A stretch of 64,000 bases of DNA from Costus lasius. Its lineage: Eukaryota; Streptophyta; Magnoliopsida; Zingiberales; Costaceae. Of this stretch, positions 22,554 to 34,572 are shown in pieces (the stretch's first letter is position 1; every line of letters starts with the position of its first letter). Location of the stretch: assembly GCA_027563935.2 (NCBI GenBank), contig CM050446.2, forward strand, positions 28,461,501 through 28,525,500, read 5' to 3'. The position numbers were made by a program, and so were the translations under genes. The notes beneath the pieces were generated by a model. It was not told the DNA's origin. It did not search any database and saw nothing but the letters and a program-made list of their open reading frames with translations.

Positions 22554-23880
22554 CTATGTGAGATTTTAAATTTTATTTCCAAAACATCTTACATAAATTG
22601 ATAGGTTTTTAAGTCAAGTTTTGAGTCTTCTCCGATCCTAATTTCTAAGATCATATTTTATTTACAAAAGCCGAACCAAAGGTCCAAAATACAAATAAAA
22701 GGATCTTAAAGAATCTTTGTTGTAAAGTGAAACAAACTAATAGAAAACAAAGTAATAGAGAAATGGAAGAATTGAGATTTCTATTTAATTTCATTTCGTA
22801 TCCTTCGATATACAAGGGATGCTCTATTTATAGCTATAAACTTTAACTTAAAAGTTTATAACATATGAATCATAATGGAACATATAAATTTCAAAATTAT
22901 ACTCGAAGGAATATGAAATGACATGGAAGATAAATGGACGTCCACAATAATGTTATTCTTAACACTCCCCCTTGGATGTTCTTTATTAAAAAATGTGCTT
23001 CATTAAATCTTTACTAGGAAAAACCCTGTTGGATAAAAAAAAAAACTAATAAAGGAAAAAAGAGTACACCATTTTTGTAAATATCAATTGATATCTTTGA
23101 GTCGAAGAAGTACAATATTATAAACAAGTTTTTCAAATATTGTAGTAGGAAGTGCTTCGGTAAATAGATCCACTAGATTATCACATGAATGGACTTGTTG
23201 AATACTTATATCATTATTCTTTTGGAGATCATGAGTGAAAAAGTTTTTTTTATTTTATCTCCTTTAACATACTCTTATTTTAACTAGGCAATACATGCAA
23301 TATTATCCTTATGTGTGATTATTAAAATTATTTTTTCTAAAGATAAGTCACAAGTTTCTCGTGTATGTGTTGAATAAAAGATCTCAACCAAACAACATTC
23401 TCGACTTGCCTCATTTTAGAGCTAAAATGTTTTCCATGATTAGAAGATGTGGATACCATGGTCTATTTCATATACCTCCATGATATAGTTGTACCACAAC
23501 ATGTGATGGAACATTATAAGGATTAGATAAATAACCTACATATGCATAACCAATTAGGTATGATGTAAGTACACTTGAGCAACAAGTCATATTTTATATC
23601 TCACAGTTTCACCATTCTTATTTTTTTTCGTATAAAAACTTATCTATATACAACAGGATTTACACCTTCAGGTATACGAACTATAGGTCTGAAAACTTTT
23701 CGCTAAGAGAATTTAATTCTACTTTAATTGCATTATTTTTCATTTTAGCCAATCATCTTTTTTTTATAAATACTTGTCCATCCCTAGTAAGCTATAACTC
23801 ATGTTCATTGGGTTGGTCCGTTTTAGCCAGCTTAAGGGAGCTTTGTACTATGCAATTTACGCTACCGAATCCAATACTTT
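22554..23880 (-). pseudogene. Decayed short-LTR Copia relic (LTR plus RT/RNase H remnants)
   Basis: Plus strand 22554-22967 looks like a short LTR ending TTCTTAACA next to CTCCCCCTTGG. Translating the minus strand from about 23880 gives, with stops and gaps, an RT N-terminal motif (KVFRPIVRIPEGV) near 23680, an RNase H block (VVWLRSFIQHIHEK) near 23360, and a C-terminal block (ISIQQVHSCDNLVDLF, FEKLVYNI) near 23120-23200. The central RT is deleted. This is a different Copia family from Copia-1 and Copia-2. The LTR start is uncertain. Confidence 0.65.
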
Positions 23881-24036
23881 CAGATTGAATAAAAAAGAGC
23901 ACATTTAGAACAAAAGCAAGTTAAGTTCTACCCACTTCTCATCCAAGTTAACCAAATGGAAAGAAAAAAAGCGATTCGACATTTTAGGGCACGAAAAATA
24001 ATTGGGGAAGCGTAAGAGAGGGCGGGGCAGGGAGCT

Positions 24037-24644
24037 CTACAGATTGCCGCCGCTCTGCTGCCAGAGGTTGATGATGTCGGTCGCCTGGTTGAGGATGATG
24101 ATCATGCGCTTCTGCGAGATCCATGGTTTCTCCTCGATCTTGGACTTGAGCTCCTCCCACGCGTCCTTACGCGGCCAGAAGTAATAGGGGCTCAGCGGCA
24201 CGCTGCCGTGGCCAGGGATCAACTGGTCAAGAGCCAACCCTATATTCTTCTCCATCCAAATAAACCTCAGCACCAGCCTCGGCTTCGCCGCCGCCCCCAA
24301 ATCCTACCCACACCAAGTTCTATCCGGAATAAGCATGGAAATAGATAGGAATCGACGGAAGATAGATGAGCCGGACGAAGAGCTACCTGTTTCGGTTCCT
24401 CTGGTTTGGTTGGTTCGGTATCGGACGATACGTCGAGGGCATCGGCGGCGGCTGCGGCGGAGGAAGGGGAGGGCGTGCGCTTCTTGGAACGCGCTGTGAT
24501 GTTGACATTTGAGCAGCTGAGAGACGAGGAAGCGAAGCTGACGGAGATGGAGGAGAAGGGGAAAAGCTTGGAAGATTGGGGGAAATGGCGGTGCGGAGTG
24601 GGAAGGATAGGTTGTAGAGCGAGAGGACAACTCGCGCACTGCAT
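24037..24644 (-). CDS. PSRP3: Plastid-specific 30S ribosomal protein 3 (PSRP3/Ycf65, cS23)
   Basis: Two exons: 24644-24387 (86 codons) and 24303-24037, with an 83-bp GT-AG intron of phase 0 (CAG|GTAGCT ... GGTAG|GATTTG). The product is 174 residues. The N-terminal half is rich in Ser, Ala and Pro and lacks acidic residues at its start, as expected of a chloroplast transit peptide. The C-terminal half carries the near-invariant Ycf65 core ([58 protein letters not shown]). The protein is a component of the chloroplast small ribosomal subunit. The start at 24644 is chosen because further in-frame ATGs (24746, 24743) fall at or before the likely transcription start. No defects were seen. Confidence 0.94.
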
Positions 24645-24764
24645 GATTGTCTTCGCTTCCCCACGCTGCCCTCTGGTTTGGAATTTGGATAACGGGGGAG
24701 ACGGATAACGTTTTCCTCCGCAGTTGTGTGGATCAAGGGTCATCACAATGGGCGATTGCGGCTC

Positions 24765-24779
24765 GGCCCACTTTTATAT
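24765..24779 (-). promoter_or_regulatory. TATA box and TGGGCC motif upstream of PSRP3
   Basis: On the minus strand CATATAAAAG is followed directly by TGGGCC, about 125 bases upstream of the chosen ATG. TGGGCC is the core of site II elements, common in plant ribosomal-protein and organelle-biogenesis promoters. This predicts a 5' UTR of roughly 90-100 bases. Confidence 0.5.
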
Positions 24780-26480
24780 GAATTCGCAATTCAGGAATTC
24801 GCAATTAAAATGAGCTGACCCACAATCGCCTAATTGATGACTACCGTGATCCAAAGCCACATATGTGGAAAATTATCATGATTGCAATTTAGATTCAAGA
24901 GGTAGATTCCATTTTTTTAGGTGTGATACTTTGCTCAATATAGTATTTAGTCCCTCATTCATTTCTAAATGACAAGATTTTAGATGCAACTCTCATGGAT
25001 TCAAGAGGTGATTTTATTTTTTAGTAATAACACTTTGCTCTATATAACACTTAATTTTTTGTTCATCTATTTTTTCTTGTTTATGATTATAAAATTATTC
25101 CCATTAACAACAATTATAATAGCAAGCAAATAACATAACCTTTATTTACAATACAACAAGTCTATTTAGACATATTTCTAACTCTCATTGAAGGTGAATA
25201 ACGAAGTTCATATGTCATGATAAGTATTGGTATGTTCACTTCCACTTGTAAGGTTTGTGTGTATAAATATAATTCAAATAGTAGATTATTTATATAAACA
25301 CATACATATATTATTACTGAACTCAGAATTTAGAAATTTAGAACTTGATTGATATGGGTCCATATTGTGTTATATAAGCTCTTTTTTTTCATAATATTTA
25401 TTTAAAATAAAGGATTTTGAATATAGTTTCTAGGATAATAAATATTATATGAAATTGACCTAATTATAAGAAGTTCTGATATAAGTAGTACCAATAGGTT
25501 AATATCAAAAAACCCGAGACTTGCATATTTATAGGAACATTTGTAACTATGCTTATAAATTAATTATTAATCGAAAATATAAAAAAAATAGGTGCTCTAA
25601 TTGTAAGTAATTGAGTTTACATCACTAAGTAGCGGTCAAGAGTCCTAAAATAGCAATGACAAATATGTAGGGTTAATTTGCACTAATTCATTAAATTAGA
25701 TAGATACCTCTTAAATATGCAAGATTAGACTCAAAAGAAATATATTTGAGTCTTCTTTATAATGAATTAGAGTTCATAGGGTTTGCATGTATGAGTCAAA
25801 ACTTATGATAACTTAAGTATAGAAAGGTAAGATGTATAACAATTAAGCTTTCATGGTGAAACTTAATAGCATAAAACATTCTTCCTAGGTTTAAATTAAT
25901 CAAATTCAAGACAATAAAAAATAAATTGGTATGAGAATAGCATTGAGTAGAATTTCCCGTGAATTTTATGCAATATGGAAAAGATCAAACAAGAATGAAA
26001 GGATTGCTTGCCTAAGAAGCCAAAGTTGTATCAACTTCTTATTTTCTCCCTTTCTTACTCTCTTCACTCTTCTCTAAATATTTTCTCAAGTTATCCACGA
26101 CCAAGATATCAATTATTGGTTTTTTTTTCTTCATTTTATCTCATGAAAATTAAGTAGCATGAGGTGTAACTTATGGTAAAACTCTTATGCCAAGAATCAT
26201 GAGGTGACATGTTCAACAATTGTAGGCTTGATTTTTTTTTCATCATTTAATATCATGTCTCTATTTTATTTTAGTCATTTTCACCTAGTGTAGTAAATAA
26301 AACATATGCACTATCCCTTATGTTTTCATCATATATTATTCTAAGACCCTAAAATTTTGAAGTATTACTATGGTAATATCACATAAATAAAAGATTTTGT
26401 ATGTTAACATGAATTTAATTCTCATATATTATTATTTCTCAAAGTGTAATAAAAACTATATTTTAATAGTATTATGTTCT
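24780..26480. other. AT-rich intergenic spacer, no gene seen
   Basis: 1.7 kb of AT-rich DNA upstream of PSRP3. A direct repeat AATTCGCAATT lies at about 24781-24808, and GGCGATTG/CAATCGCC form an inverted pair around it (24750-24830). No ORF, RNA gene or recognisable element was found in the remainder. Confidence 0.6.
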
Positions 26481-26489
26481 CCATCCCTT

Positions 26490-27450
26490 AGGGAAATGAA
26501 ACTTTTCTCCTTATTTATTGGAGAGATTGATTTAGAGAGAAAGAAAAAAGGGCTAATTTTCTCCCCTTTTGTATTCTCTCTAAATCAGAGAGAAAACACT
26601 TTTCTCCCCCCTCCTCGTTGCTCCCTCATCCCTTCCTGCAACCGCACAAGCTCGTGTGAGCTCCCTTCTTGCAACTGCGCCTCACCTCCTCCCCCCTTGC
26701 ACCTTCCCCTTCGCTGCAAGTGCCTCTTGCTGCCAAGGTCTCCTCTCAAATGCCTCTCGCGCTACAAGCGCCAGCCTTCACCCCACATCCGACCGCCGCG
26801 AGCTCGCGGCATCCTCCCCCTCCCTCCGTCTCCTCCTCCCCTCCCTTCCTGCAGCCGTGCAAGCTCGTGCGAGCTCCCTTCCTGTAGCCGTGCCTCACCT
26901 CCTTCCCCCCCCCCCCCTCCGACTGCCGCCTTCACCTGCCTTCGCTACGAGCGTCGGCCTTTGCCGTAAGTGCCTCTTGCTGCCAAGGTCTCCTCTCAAG
27001 TGCCTCTCGCGCTATAAGTGCCGGCCTTCGCCCCGCATCCAAGTGCTGCAAGCTCGCATCCTCCCCTCACCTCGTCTCCTCCCCTTCCCCTCCACCTCCT
27101 CCTCCCCTCCCTTCCTGCAGCCGCACGAGTTGGCATCCGCCCCGCATCCCAGTGCCGCGAACACCACCGTGAGCTTGCATCCTCCCAATGCCTCATCTCC
27201 TCCCCCTCCCCTCCCTTCCTGCAGCCGCGAGCGCCGCCTACCACCGCCACCACGAGTGCCAGCTGCCACCGTGAGTACCACCTACCACCACGAGTGCCAT
27301 CTACCGCTGCGAGCACCGCCTGTCGCTGCTGGGGAAGGAGGCGATCACGTGAATCGCACATGATTGGTTTTCTTCCCTCCTATATTTCTTCCCCTTCTTT
27401 GTTTTCATTTTTTCTACTTTTCTTCCCTCTAATAAAACAGGGCCTTAAAG
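26490..27450 (+). repeat. Pyrimidine-rich low-complexity block with internal duplication
   Basis: A C- and T-rich core (about 26600-27350) opens spurious Ser/Pro/Leu-rich ORFs in several frames. It contains a duplicated segment starting TGCCTCTTGCTGCCAAGG at about 26720 and again at about 26968, plus repeated CCTTCCTGCAGCCG modules. The flanks are purine-rich on the left (AGAGAGAAAGAAAAAAGGG) and pyrimidine-rich on the right, a weak inverted symmetry. It may be an expanded minisatellite or a non-autonomous DNA transposon. The ORFs are not considered genes. Confidence 0.5.
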
Positions 27451-27569
27451 AATACTTTAGTCCTCTAAAGTTGTCATACCTTGAATATGAAAAAGGTGAG
27501 AGTGTACTCTTCTTATTTCCTCCTTTAACTCCCATGTTATTTCTTCAATAGAATTGTGTTGCCAAATGA

Positions 27570-28640
27570 TTTTTACAAGTGGTATGACTCAGCATCTTAA
27601 GATCTTCTCTTTTCCATTTATAATTCTTTTTAAGATAAGATAAGTCTTGATCAAACTAAATAGGCTCATATTCAAAAATATGGAATGGATCATGATTATA
27701 AGAAATAAAATTAATCTTTTCAAGAATCTCAACATGATCAATACATCTTATGCTTAATTTGCCTTTTTTTTCCCAAATCTTTTGTTAACTTTAGAAGAAG
27801 AAATCTTTAAGAAAACATGGTACCTAACTTAGAATTCAATGTCCTTCCATCTATTATCAACATAACTCTATTATCACGTGTATCTTATCTATTGCTTCTT
27901 GCACTTCATCTGGTTTCAAGATCTTTCTATCACTAACCTCTTTTCAACATATGAGCATCCTATACTTCCTTCCATGTAAAGCTTTTATAAGGTGCTATTT
28001 GAATGCTTAACTAAAAACTATTATTATAAGTACATTCTATAAGAGAAATCATCATCCTATACACCTTTTCACCCCATAACATAAGCTCTATATAAATTTT
28101 CAAGTGTTTACATGGTTCTTTTTTATTGTTCATTAGTTCAAGGGTAATAAGTTGTATTAAACTTAAGATGGTACCCAACGCTTCATGTAATGTTTTCCAA
28201 AATCTAGAAAGAAATATTGGATCTCTATTAGATACCATCTCAATTGGAACACCATAAAGTATTACTTTTTTCATAAATATTTAGATGTGTGAGTTTATCA
28301 AGGGAGCATGTCATTTTAATATGTAAGAAATGTATAGATTTTGTTAATCTATCGACAATTACCCAAATGACGTCATGTTTCTTGGACATTATTAGCAGAC
28401 CAAAAACAAAATCCATAACAATGATTTCCCATTTCCTTTAGAAACCTCTAAGGGTTGTCGCAATCCACCTATGTTTTAGTGTTCAACTTTAATCAATTGA
28501 CATGTCAAATAATTTTTTTAGGTAAGAAAAATTTTATTTAGCAGAAGTGTCTCTAGAATTGGAGACCAAAATACATTGTAGCTTGTCAACCTAGCTACTT
28601 GTCCAGCATGTGCAAGAAGCATTAATAGAAGGTTGTCCTT
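27570..28640 (-). pseudogene. Gypsy (chromovirus-type) integrase relic
   Basis: Translation of the minus strand gives, with many stops, an integrase core: WVIVDRLTKS..HFL near 28340, then VSNRDPIFLSRFWKTLHEALGT at about 28160-28230, and a tail resembling SYVDNRWKDIEF...HVFLKISSSK...RFGKK near 27800-27880. These match the order of core and C-terminal segment in Tekay/Del-like Gypsy integrases. The upstream part to about 28640 is weaker. No LTRs were identified for it. Confidence 0.7.
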
Positions 28641-28987
28641 TAATGAGAGTGGTTGATCCTTTGTAATCCATTTCTAGGAGGATCTTCATTTTTGAGTAGT
28701 TGAGGCAGCTATACAAGTAGTTCAAAGCAGATTTAATTGACAAAAGCTCTGAAAGTTAAGCCAAAGATGTTTGAATTTGCACAAAATCTGCTAAGTAACA
28801 AACACCATCTTCGTTTCAAATCAAATATCCCATTCTACCAACTAGTGTATCCGACCACCGGAAGCCATTGACACGTATCTTAGTGTGCCCCTTTGTTGGC
28901 TTGATCCAATGGCATAAACTTCTATCCAAGGTTACACCTTTCCCCTCGCATATCTAATAGACTCCACAAGTATACGGACTATCAAAG

Positions 28988-28989
<2 letters not shown>

Positions 28990-29073
<84 letters not shown>
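28990..29073. repeat. (TA)n microsatellite, about 42 units
   Basis: An uninterrupted run of alternating T and A of about 84 bases inside the terminal part of LTR-Y. Confidence 0.95.
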
Positions 29074-29077
<4 letters not shown>

Positions 29078-29310
29078 CCCACAGAGACCAAATACCAAGT
29101 ACCGACTAATTGACTTATCTCAAGCTAGACAAACCATAGTTGTTGTAGGTTGGTTGCTAAGTTAACACTAAAGAAGAAAGCAAGGAAATTGCACGACATA
29201 AGTCTTAAGATGCATGAAACTAGGGCTAAGGTCCGCCGCCTTGACGCGTTGTGCATGGATGATTAGTAATATAAAATTCCCCCTTTTAATCCTAAGGTAA
29301 TCCTCAAAGG

Positions 29311-29550
29311 TACAAGTTGTCCTCTCTCAAAGATGCAACGAGGTGCTTACCCGGCTAGACGTCTACCGTCATAGTACGCTTAGCCGAGCAAACCCGATGA
29401 GCGCTAGATTGTGTACACCATCTCATCAATTGTACAAGGTGTCCTCTCTCGAGGATGCAATAAGGTATTTACATGGCTAGACGTCTACCGTCATAGTACA
29501 CTTAACCGAATAAACCCAATGAGCGCAAGATGGCATACACTACCCGTAAA
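29311..29550. repeat. 121-bp tandem repeat, two copies
   Basis: TACAAGTTGTCCTCTCTC at 29311 recurs as TACAAGGTGTCCTCTCTC at 29432. Both copies contain GGCTAGACGTCTACCGTCAT. They lie inside LTR-Y. Confidence 0.8.
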
Positions 29551-32297
29551 CAATCAACAACTCTCGTATGATAATTGAGATACTCTTACCTAGGTTGTCC
29601 AACATCCAGATGTGCCTCTCAGCAATACTAGATATCTGAAATACGAAGAAAACAAGATGACATTCTCCATTCATAGGGTGCAACTAGGTAAAATAGAACA
29701 AACTAGGGTTTACAAAATAAGGTTAACAATCCATGCATAAGGCATACAAGGGGCTTTCCCTAGCCCTGAAACAAGATTAAGCTACTACATTCATAGTCCA
29801 AGGCAAAGCATAGAGCAATCTCAATGTGGTGTCCATGGATAAAAAAGGAGAATGAGATAAATGAGAAGAGGAAGATAAAACTCCCTCAAGGAGGAAGAAG
29901 CCGCCTGCTGAGGTCTTCTTCTTCCTCCGATCGGTAGTCCACCCCCTTCACGCTCTCGCGGTGAAGGGTTTCTTCCTTTCTCCTCCGTTTAGTCGTTGGC
30001 TCCTATCTCCCGCTTGTCGCCTCCCATCGTGTGTAGATGTCCCCTTAGCATGTAAAGGGCGTTTGCTTTTAGTCCTCTTCCTCTCTGTCGAATTCCCAGT
30101 TTGCCCTCATGAACCCTCCTCTCCAGTGTAGGGAAAGTGAGGGGTAAAATTTGAAAAATCAGCGTCAGGCAACACAAAAGCCATGGGGTGTGATTCTGGT
30201 CACTGGGTAGGTGTTGTGTCCACAAGTGCACGAATACTCGAAGTAATAAAAAGATATCGAACCACAGAGACCTTATTGTTAAGTACCGAATAGTTGTTTT
30301 CTCACTAGCTAAGTAATTGATTATGATGCAAGTAAACGATAGGAAGAGCGTACAGATAATCAGAGAGAAACTGGGACTAGGGTTTCATCCACCTTAATTT
30401 CCATGACTAGATATGAATAGATGTTCGTCAATCAAATTTTATCATGATAAAGATATAATTTACTTCATAAGGAAATCATCTCGCTTTCGCGCAGACAATT
30501 TACAAAGAATCGATCCTCACTTTCATGCAGGATCTATTCAATGCTAAAGATAAGTAAATCATTGATAAAGAACTCAAGGATAACTTTCATGCATCCGAAT
30601 TCTAAATCAATCATCTCAAGTGGAAACTCAAGAATCACTTTCGTGCATCTGAATCTCAACACAGGTTCTACTTGAGGTTCTCCAACAATCCAATACTTGA
30701 TTTCTAATAGTATCATCATGTTTATTACAGTAACTCAATCCTAAATTCAGATTATTAACATGACATTATACTACTAAAATCAAAAATTAAGAACAAACCT
30801 AATTTCTTACAATGAGTTCCTAACATTCAATCTTAGGGTTCCAAGTTCTCAAGCAAATCACCTTTCGGTCCATATCGCGAAAACTCTAAAACATTCTAAC
30901 AATATGAATTTTCTGAGAATTAAAGGCATTCATCACATGAGTAGAATTATCATGGTAAAATTATCTTGATAAAATAAAAGTTATCTAGTCATATAAAATT
31001 AAGGGGATTACATTCCCATGTCTCATAAAGATGTATAAGCTAGTATGGAAGAAGAATTACAATAAACCATAGTTTAGAATGATTAGAAATCGAAAAGAAG
31101 GGAAAAATCAACTTTACAGCACGGCTATAATGAAAATTACAGCCGTAATTTCGCGTGTGAATAGTGCAGGCACCCGGAATTTCTTTGATTTCTCCTCCAA
31201 TTGACTTCCTTTCGCTCTGAAACTTCTGGGGTATTGTCTTCTCCTCTAGGTGAAGCTTCCTTGTGAAAATCGTGGCTTGAGGTGGCCTCTATGCCTCTCG
31301 GCGCGAGGCCATGCCCTAAGGATGCCTTCTCTGATTTCTCTCTGGACAGTGGATAAAAATTAGGGCTTTCGCTCCCCCTTGTCTTCTCCTCGTTGAGACG
31401 AGTTTAGAGCTTCTTTCGGATCTCAAATTGGTGGTCTAGATCGTCCGAAATTGTCCGCGCAATATTCGGGCTTCAAAAAGTCCGAAAGAATCGCATGTCT
31501 GGGTTGTAATTACAACCGTGAAAATGGTTACGGCAGTGCCGTAATTTCAGAAGAAGTTCTTGATGCAGAAATCGTCAGGAATTACGGTACCGTGAAATAC
31601 ATTATGGCAATGCTGTATTTTCATCAAATCTCTCGGGTGAAAAATCGACTCAAATTACGGCCCGTAATTTTGGTTACGGCAGTGCCGTAATTTCAGTGAA
31701 ACTTTATGTATAAAAATGTCCCAAAATACGGCAGCACTCAGAAATTACGATAGTACCATGGTTTTGTTCTGTAGGTGCAGTGAAACCACGGTACCGTAAT
31801 TGTGATTTCGGTAGTGTCGTAATTTCGATTTAAGCTCCAATCTTCGAGAAATTTGACATGTAATCTTCTCTTGATGGTGGGAACTCATCCATGAGTATAC
31901 GTCCGCAAGTGCACGAATACTTGAAGTAATAAAAAGATATCGAACCACAGAGACCTTATTGTTAAGTACCGAATAGTTATTTTCTCACTAGCTAAGTAAT
32001 CGATTATGATGCAAGTAAATGATAGGAAGAGCGTACCGATAATCAGAGAGAAATTGGGACTAGAGTTTTATCCACCTTAATTTCCATGACTAGATATGAA
32101 TAAATGTTCATCAATCAAATTTTATGATGATAAAGATATAATTTACTTCATAAGGAAATCATCTCGTTTTCATGCAGACAATTTACAAAGAACTGATCCT
32201 CACTTTCATGCAGGATCTATTCAATGCTAAAGATAAGTAAATCATTGATAAAGAACTCAAGGATCACTTTTATGCATCCGAATTCTAAATCAATCAT

Positions 32298-34170
32298 TTA
32301 TGACACCAAAATATATAGTAAATTTTGTGTCATTTCATTTGCCTTTTTGTGTCATATTCATGCTATTTTGCTTGTTTTTAAGCCTTATTTGCCAAATATT
32401 ACGGAATCTGCACCATTTCTAATTTTTTATTATTTTCAGGTAAAAAGAGCCATATTTTGATGGATTTTAAAAGATTTGAGCACACCAATGAATTCCAAAC
32501 ATCGAGACGAAGCTACCCGTCAAATTTCATGAAAAATAGAGCTTTAGACCAAAATACAGTAAGGCCATAATCTAAATTACGGTTCCGTATTTTCACTACA
32601 CCTACAGAACAAAACACGGCACTGTCGTAATTCCTGAGCACTACTATATTTTGGGATGATTCTATACAGAAAGTTTTGCAAAAATTACGGCACTGCCGTA
32701 ATGGATATCACGGGCCGTAACTTGAGTCAAATTTTCACCCGAGAGATTTGAGGAAAATACAGCACTGTCGTAATGTATTTCATGGTACCGTAATTCCTGA
32801 CGATTTATGCATCGAGAAGTTCTTCTGAAATTACAACACTGCCGTAACCATTTTCACGGCCGTAATTACAACCCAGACAAGTGATTCTTTCGGACTTTTT
32901 GAAGCCCGAATATTGCGGCGAACGATTTCGGACAATCCAAACCACCAATTTGAGATCCGAAAGAAGCTATAAACTCGTCTCAATGAGGAGAAGACAAGGG
33001 GAGCGAAAGCCCTAATTTGCATCCACTGTCTAGAGAGAAATCAACGAAGGCATCCCTCGGGCACGGCCTCACGCCGAGAGGCGTAGAGGCCACCTCAGGC
33101 TGCGATTTTCACAAGGAAGCTTCCCTGGAGGAGGAGACGATACCCCAGAAGTTTCAGAGCGAAAGGAGGTCGATCGGAGGAGAAATCAATGAAGAAGTCA
33201 CCGCCGGCACTGTTCACGCTAGGAATTATGGCTATAATTTCCATTACAGCCGTGCTGTAAAGTTGTTTTCCCTTTTCTCCTCGATTTTTGATCCTCTGAT
33301 ACTGTGGATTGTTGTAATCTTTCTACCATGCTAGCTTAAACTTCTTTTGGGACATGGGGGAGTAATTCCCTTTGATTTCTCAATGACTAGATGAATCTTT
33401 CATTATTTCGTCAAGTATAATTTTAGTATGATAATTCTGCTTCTGTGATGATGCTTTTTAATTCTCCATAGATTCATTTTATCAAGCATGTTTTAGAGTT
33501 TTCACAATAAGGACCGAAAGGTGATTTGCTTGAGAACTTGGAACCCTAAAATTGAATGTTAGGAGCTCATCATAAGAAATTAGGATTATTCTTAATTCTC
33601 GATTTTAGTAGTATAATGTCATATTAATAATCTAAATTTAGGATTGAGTTACTGTGATAAACATGATAATACTATGAGAAATCAAGTATTTGATTGTTGG
33701 AGAACCTTAAGTAGAACCTGTGTTGAGATTCGAATGCACGAAAGTGATCCTTGAGTTTCCACTTGAGATGATTGATTTAGAATTCGGATGCACGAAAGTG
33801 ATCCTTAAGTTCTTTATTAATGATTTACTTATATTTAGCATTGAATAGATCCTGCATGAAAGTGAGGATCAATTCTTTGTAAATTGTCTGCACGAAAGCG
33901 AGATGATTTCCTTATGAAGTAAATTATATCTTTATCATGATAAAATTTGATTGACGAACATCTATTTATATCTAGTCATAGAAATTAAGGTGGATGAAAT
34001 TCTAGTCTCAGTTTCTCTCTGATTATCTATACGCTCTTCCTATCGTTTACTTGCATCTTAATCGATTGCTTAGCTAGTGAGAAAACAACTATTCGGTACT
34101 TAACAATAAGGTCTCTGTGGTTCGATATCTTTTTATTACTTCGAGTATCCGTGCACTTGCGGACACAACA
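32298..34170 (+). repeat. Nested solo LTR-X, opposite orientation
   Basis: 1,873 bp flanked by a perfect 5-bp duplication ATCAT (32293-32297 and 34171-34175). The interrupted sequence CTAAATCAATCATCTCAAG is intact in the paralogous LTR at about 30601, which proves the insertion point. The expected start TGATGACACC has become TTATGACACC; the end is ACACAACA. Confidence 0.88.
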
Positions 34171-34572
34171 ATCATCTCAAGTGGAAACTCAAGGATCACT
34201 TTCGTGCATCTAAATCTCAACACAGGTTCTACTTAAGGTTCTCCAATAATCCAATACTTGATTTCTCATAGTATCATCATGTTTATTACAGTAACTCAAT
34301 TCTAAATTCAGATTATTAATATGGCATTATACTACTAAAATCGAGAATTAAGAACAAACCTAATTTTTTACGATGAGTTCCTAACATTCAATTTTAGGGT
34401 TCCAAGTTCTCAAGCAAATCACCTTTCGGTCCATATCGCGAAAACTCTAAAACATGCTAACAATATGAATTTTCAGAGAATTAAAGGCATTCATCACATG
34501 AGTAGAATTATCATGGTAAAATTATCTTGACGAAATAAAAGTTATCTAGTCATATAAAATCAAGGGGATTAC

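Larger units (their letters stand above)
28960..30206 (-). repeat. Athila-like LTR-Y, left part (continues 36002 to about 36220)
   Basis: It begins near CTCCACAAGTATACGGAC and CGATCCCACAGAGACC, the same layout as the LTR-X terminus (TCCACAAGTGCACGAATAC...CGAACCACAGAGACC). It is interrupted at 30206 by the composite LTR-X insertion with GTAGG duplication and resumes at 36002, ending near AATATCATCA. The outer limits are approximate. Confidence 0.55.

Noticed and set aside
24645..24746. Longer PSRP3 start at upstream in-frame ATGs (24746/24743)
   Set aside because: They would fall at or before the likely transcription start given the TATA at 24771-24779, and the added residues do not look like the start of a transit peptide.
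26397..27551. Overlapping Pro/Ser/Leu-rich ORFs up to 235 codons
   Set aside because: Low-complexity pyrimidine-rich DNA opens several frames at once; no domain, no conserved start and no splice structure.
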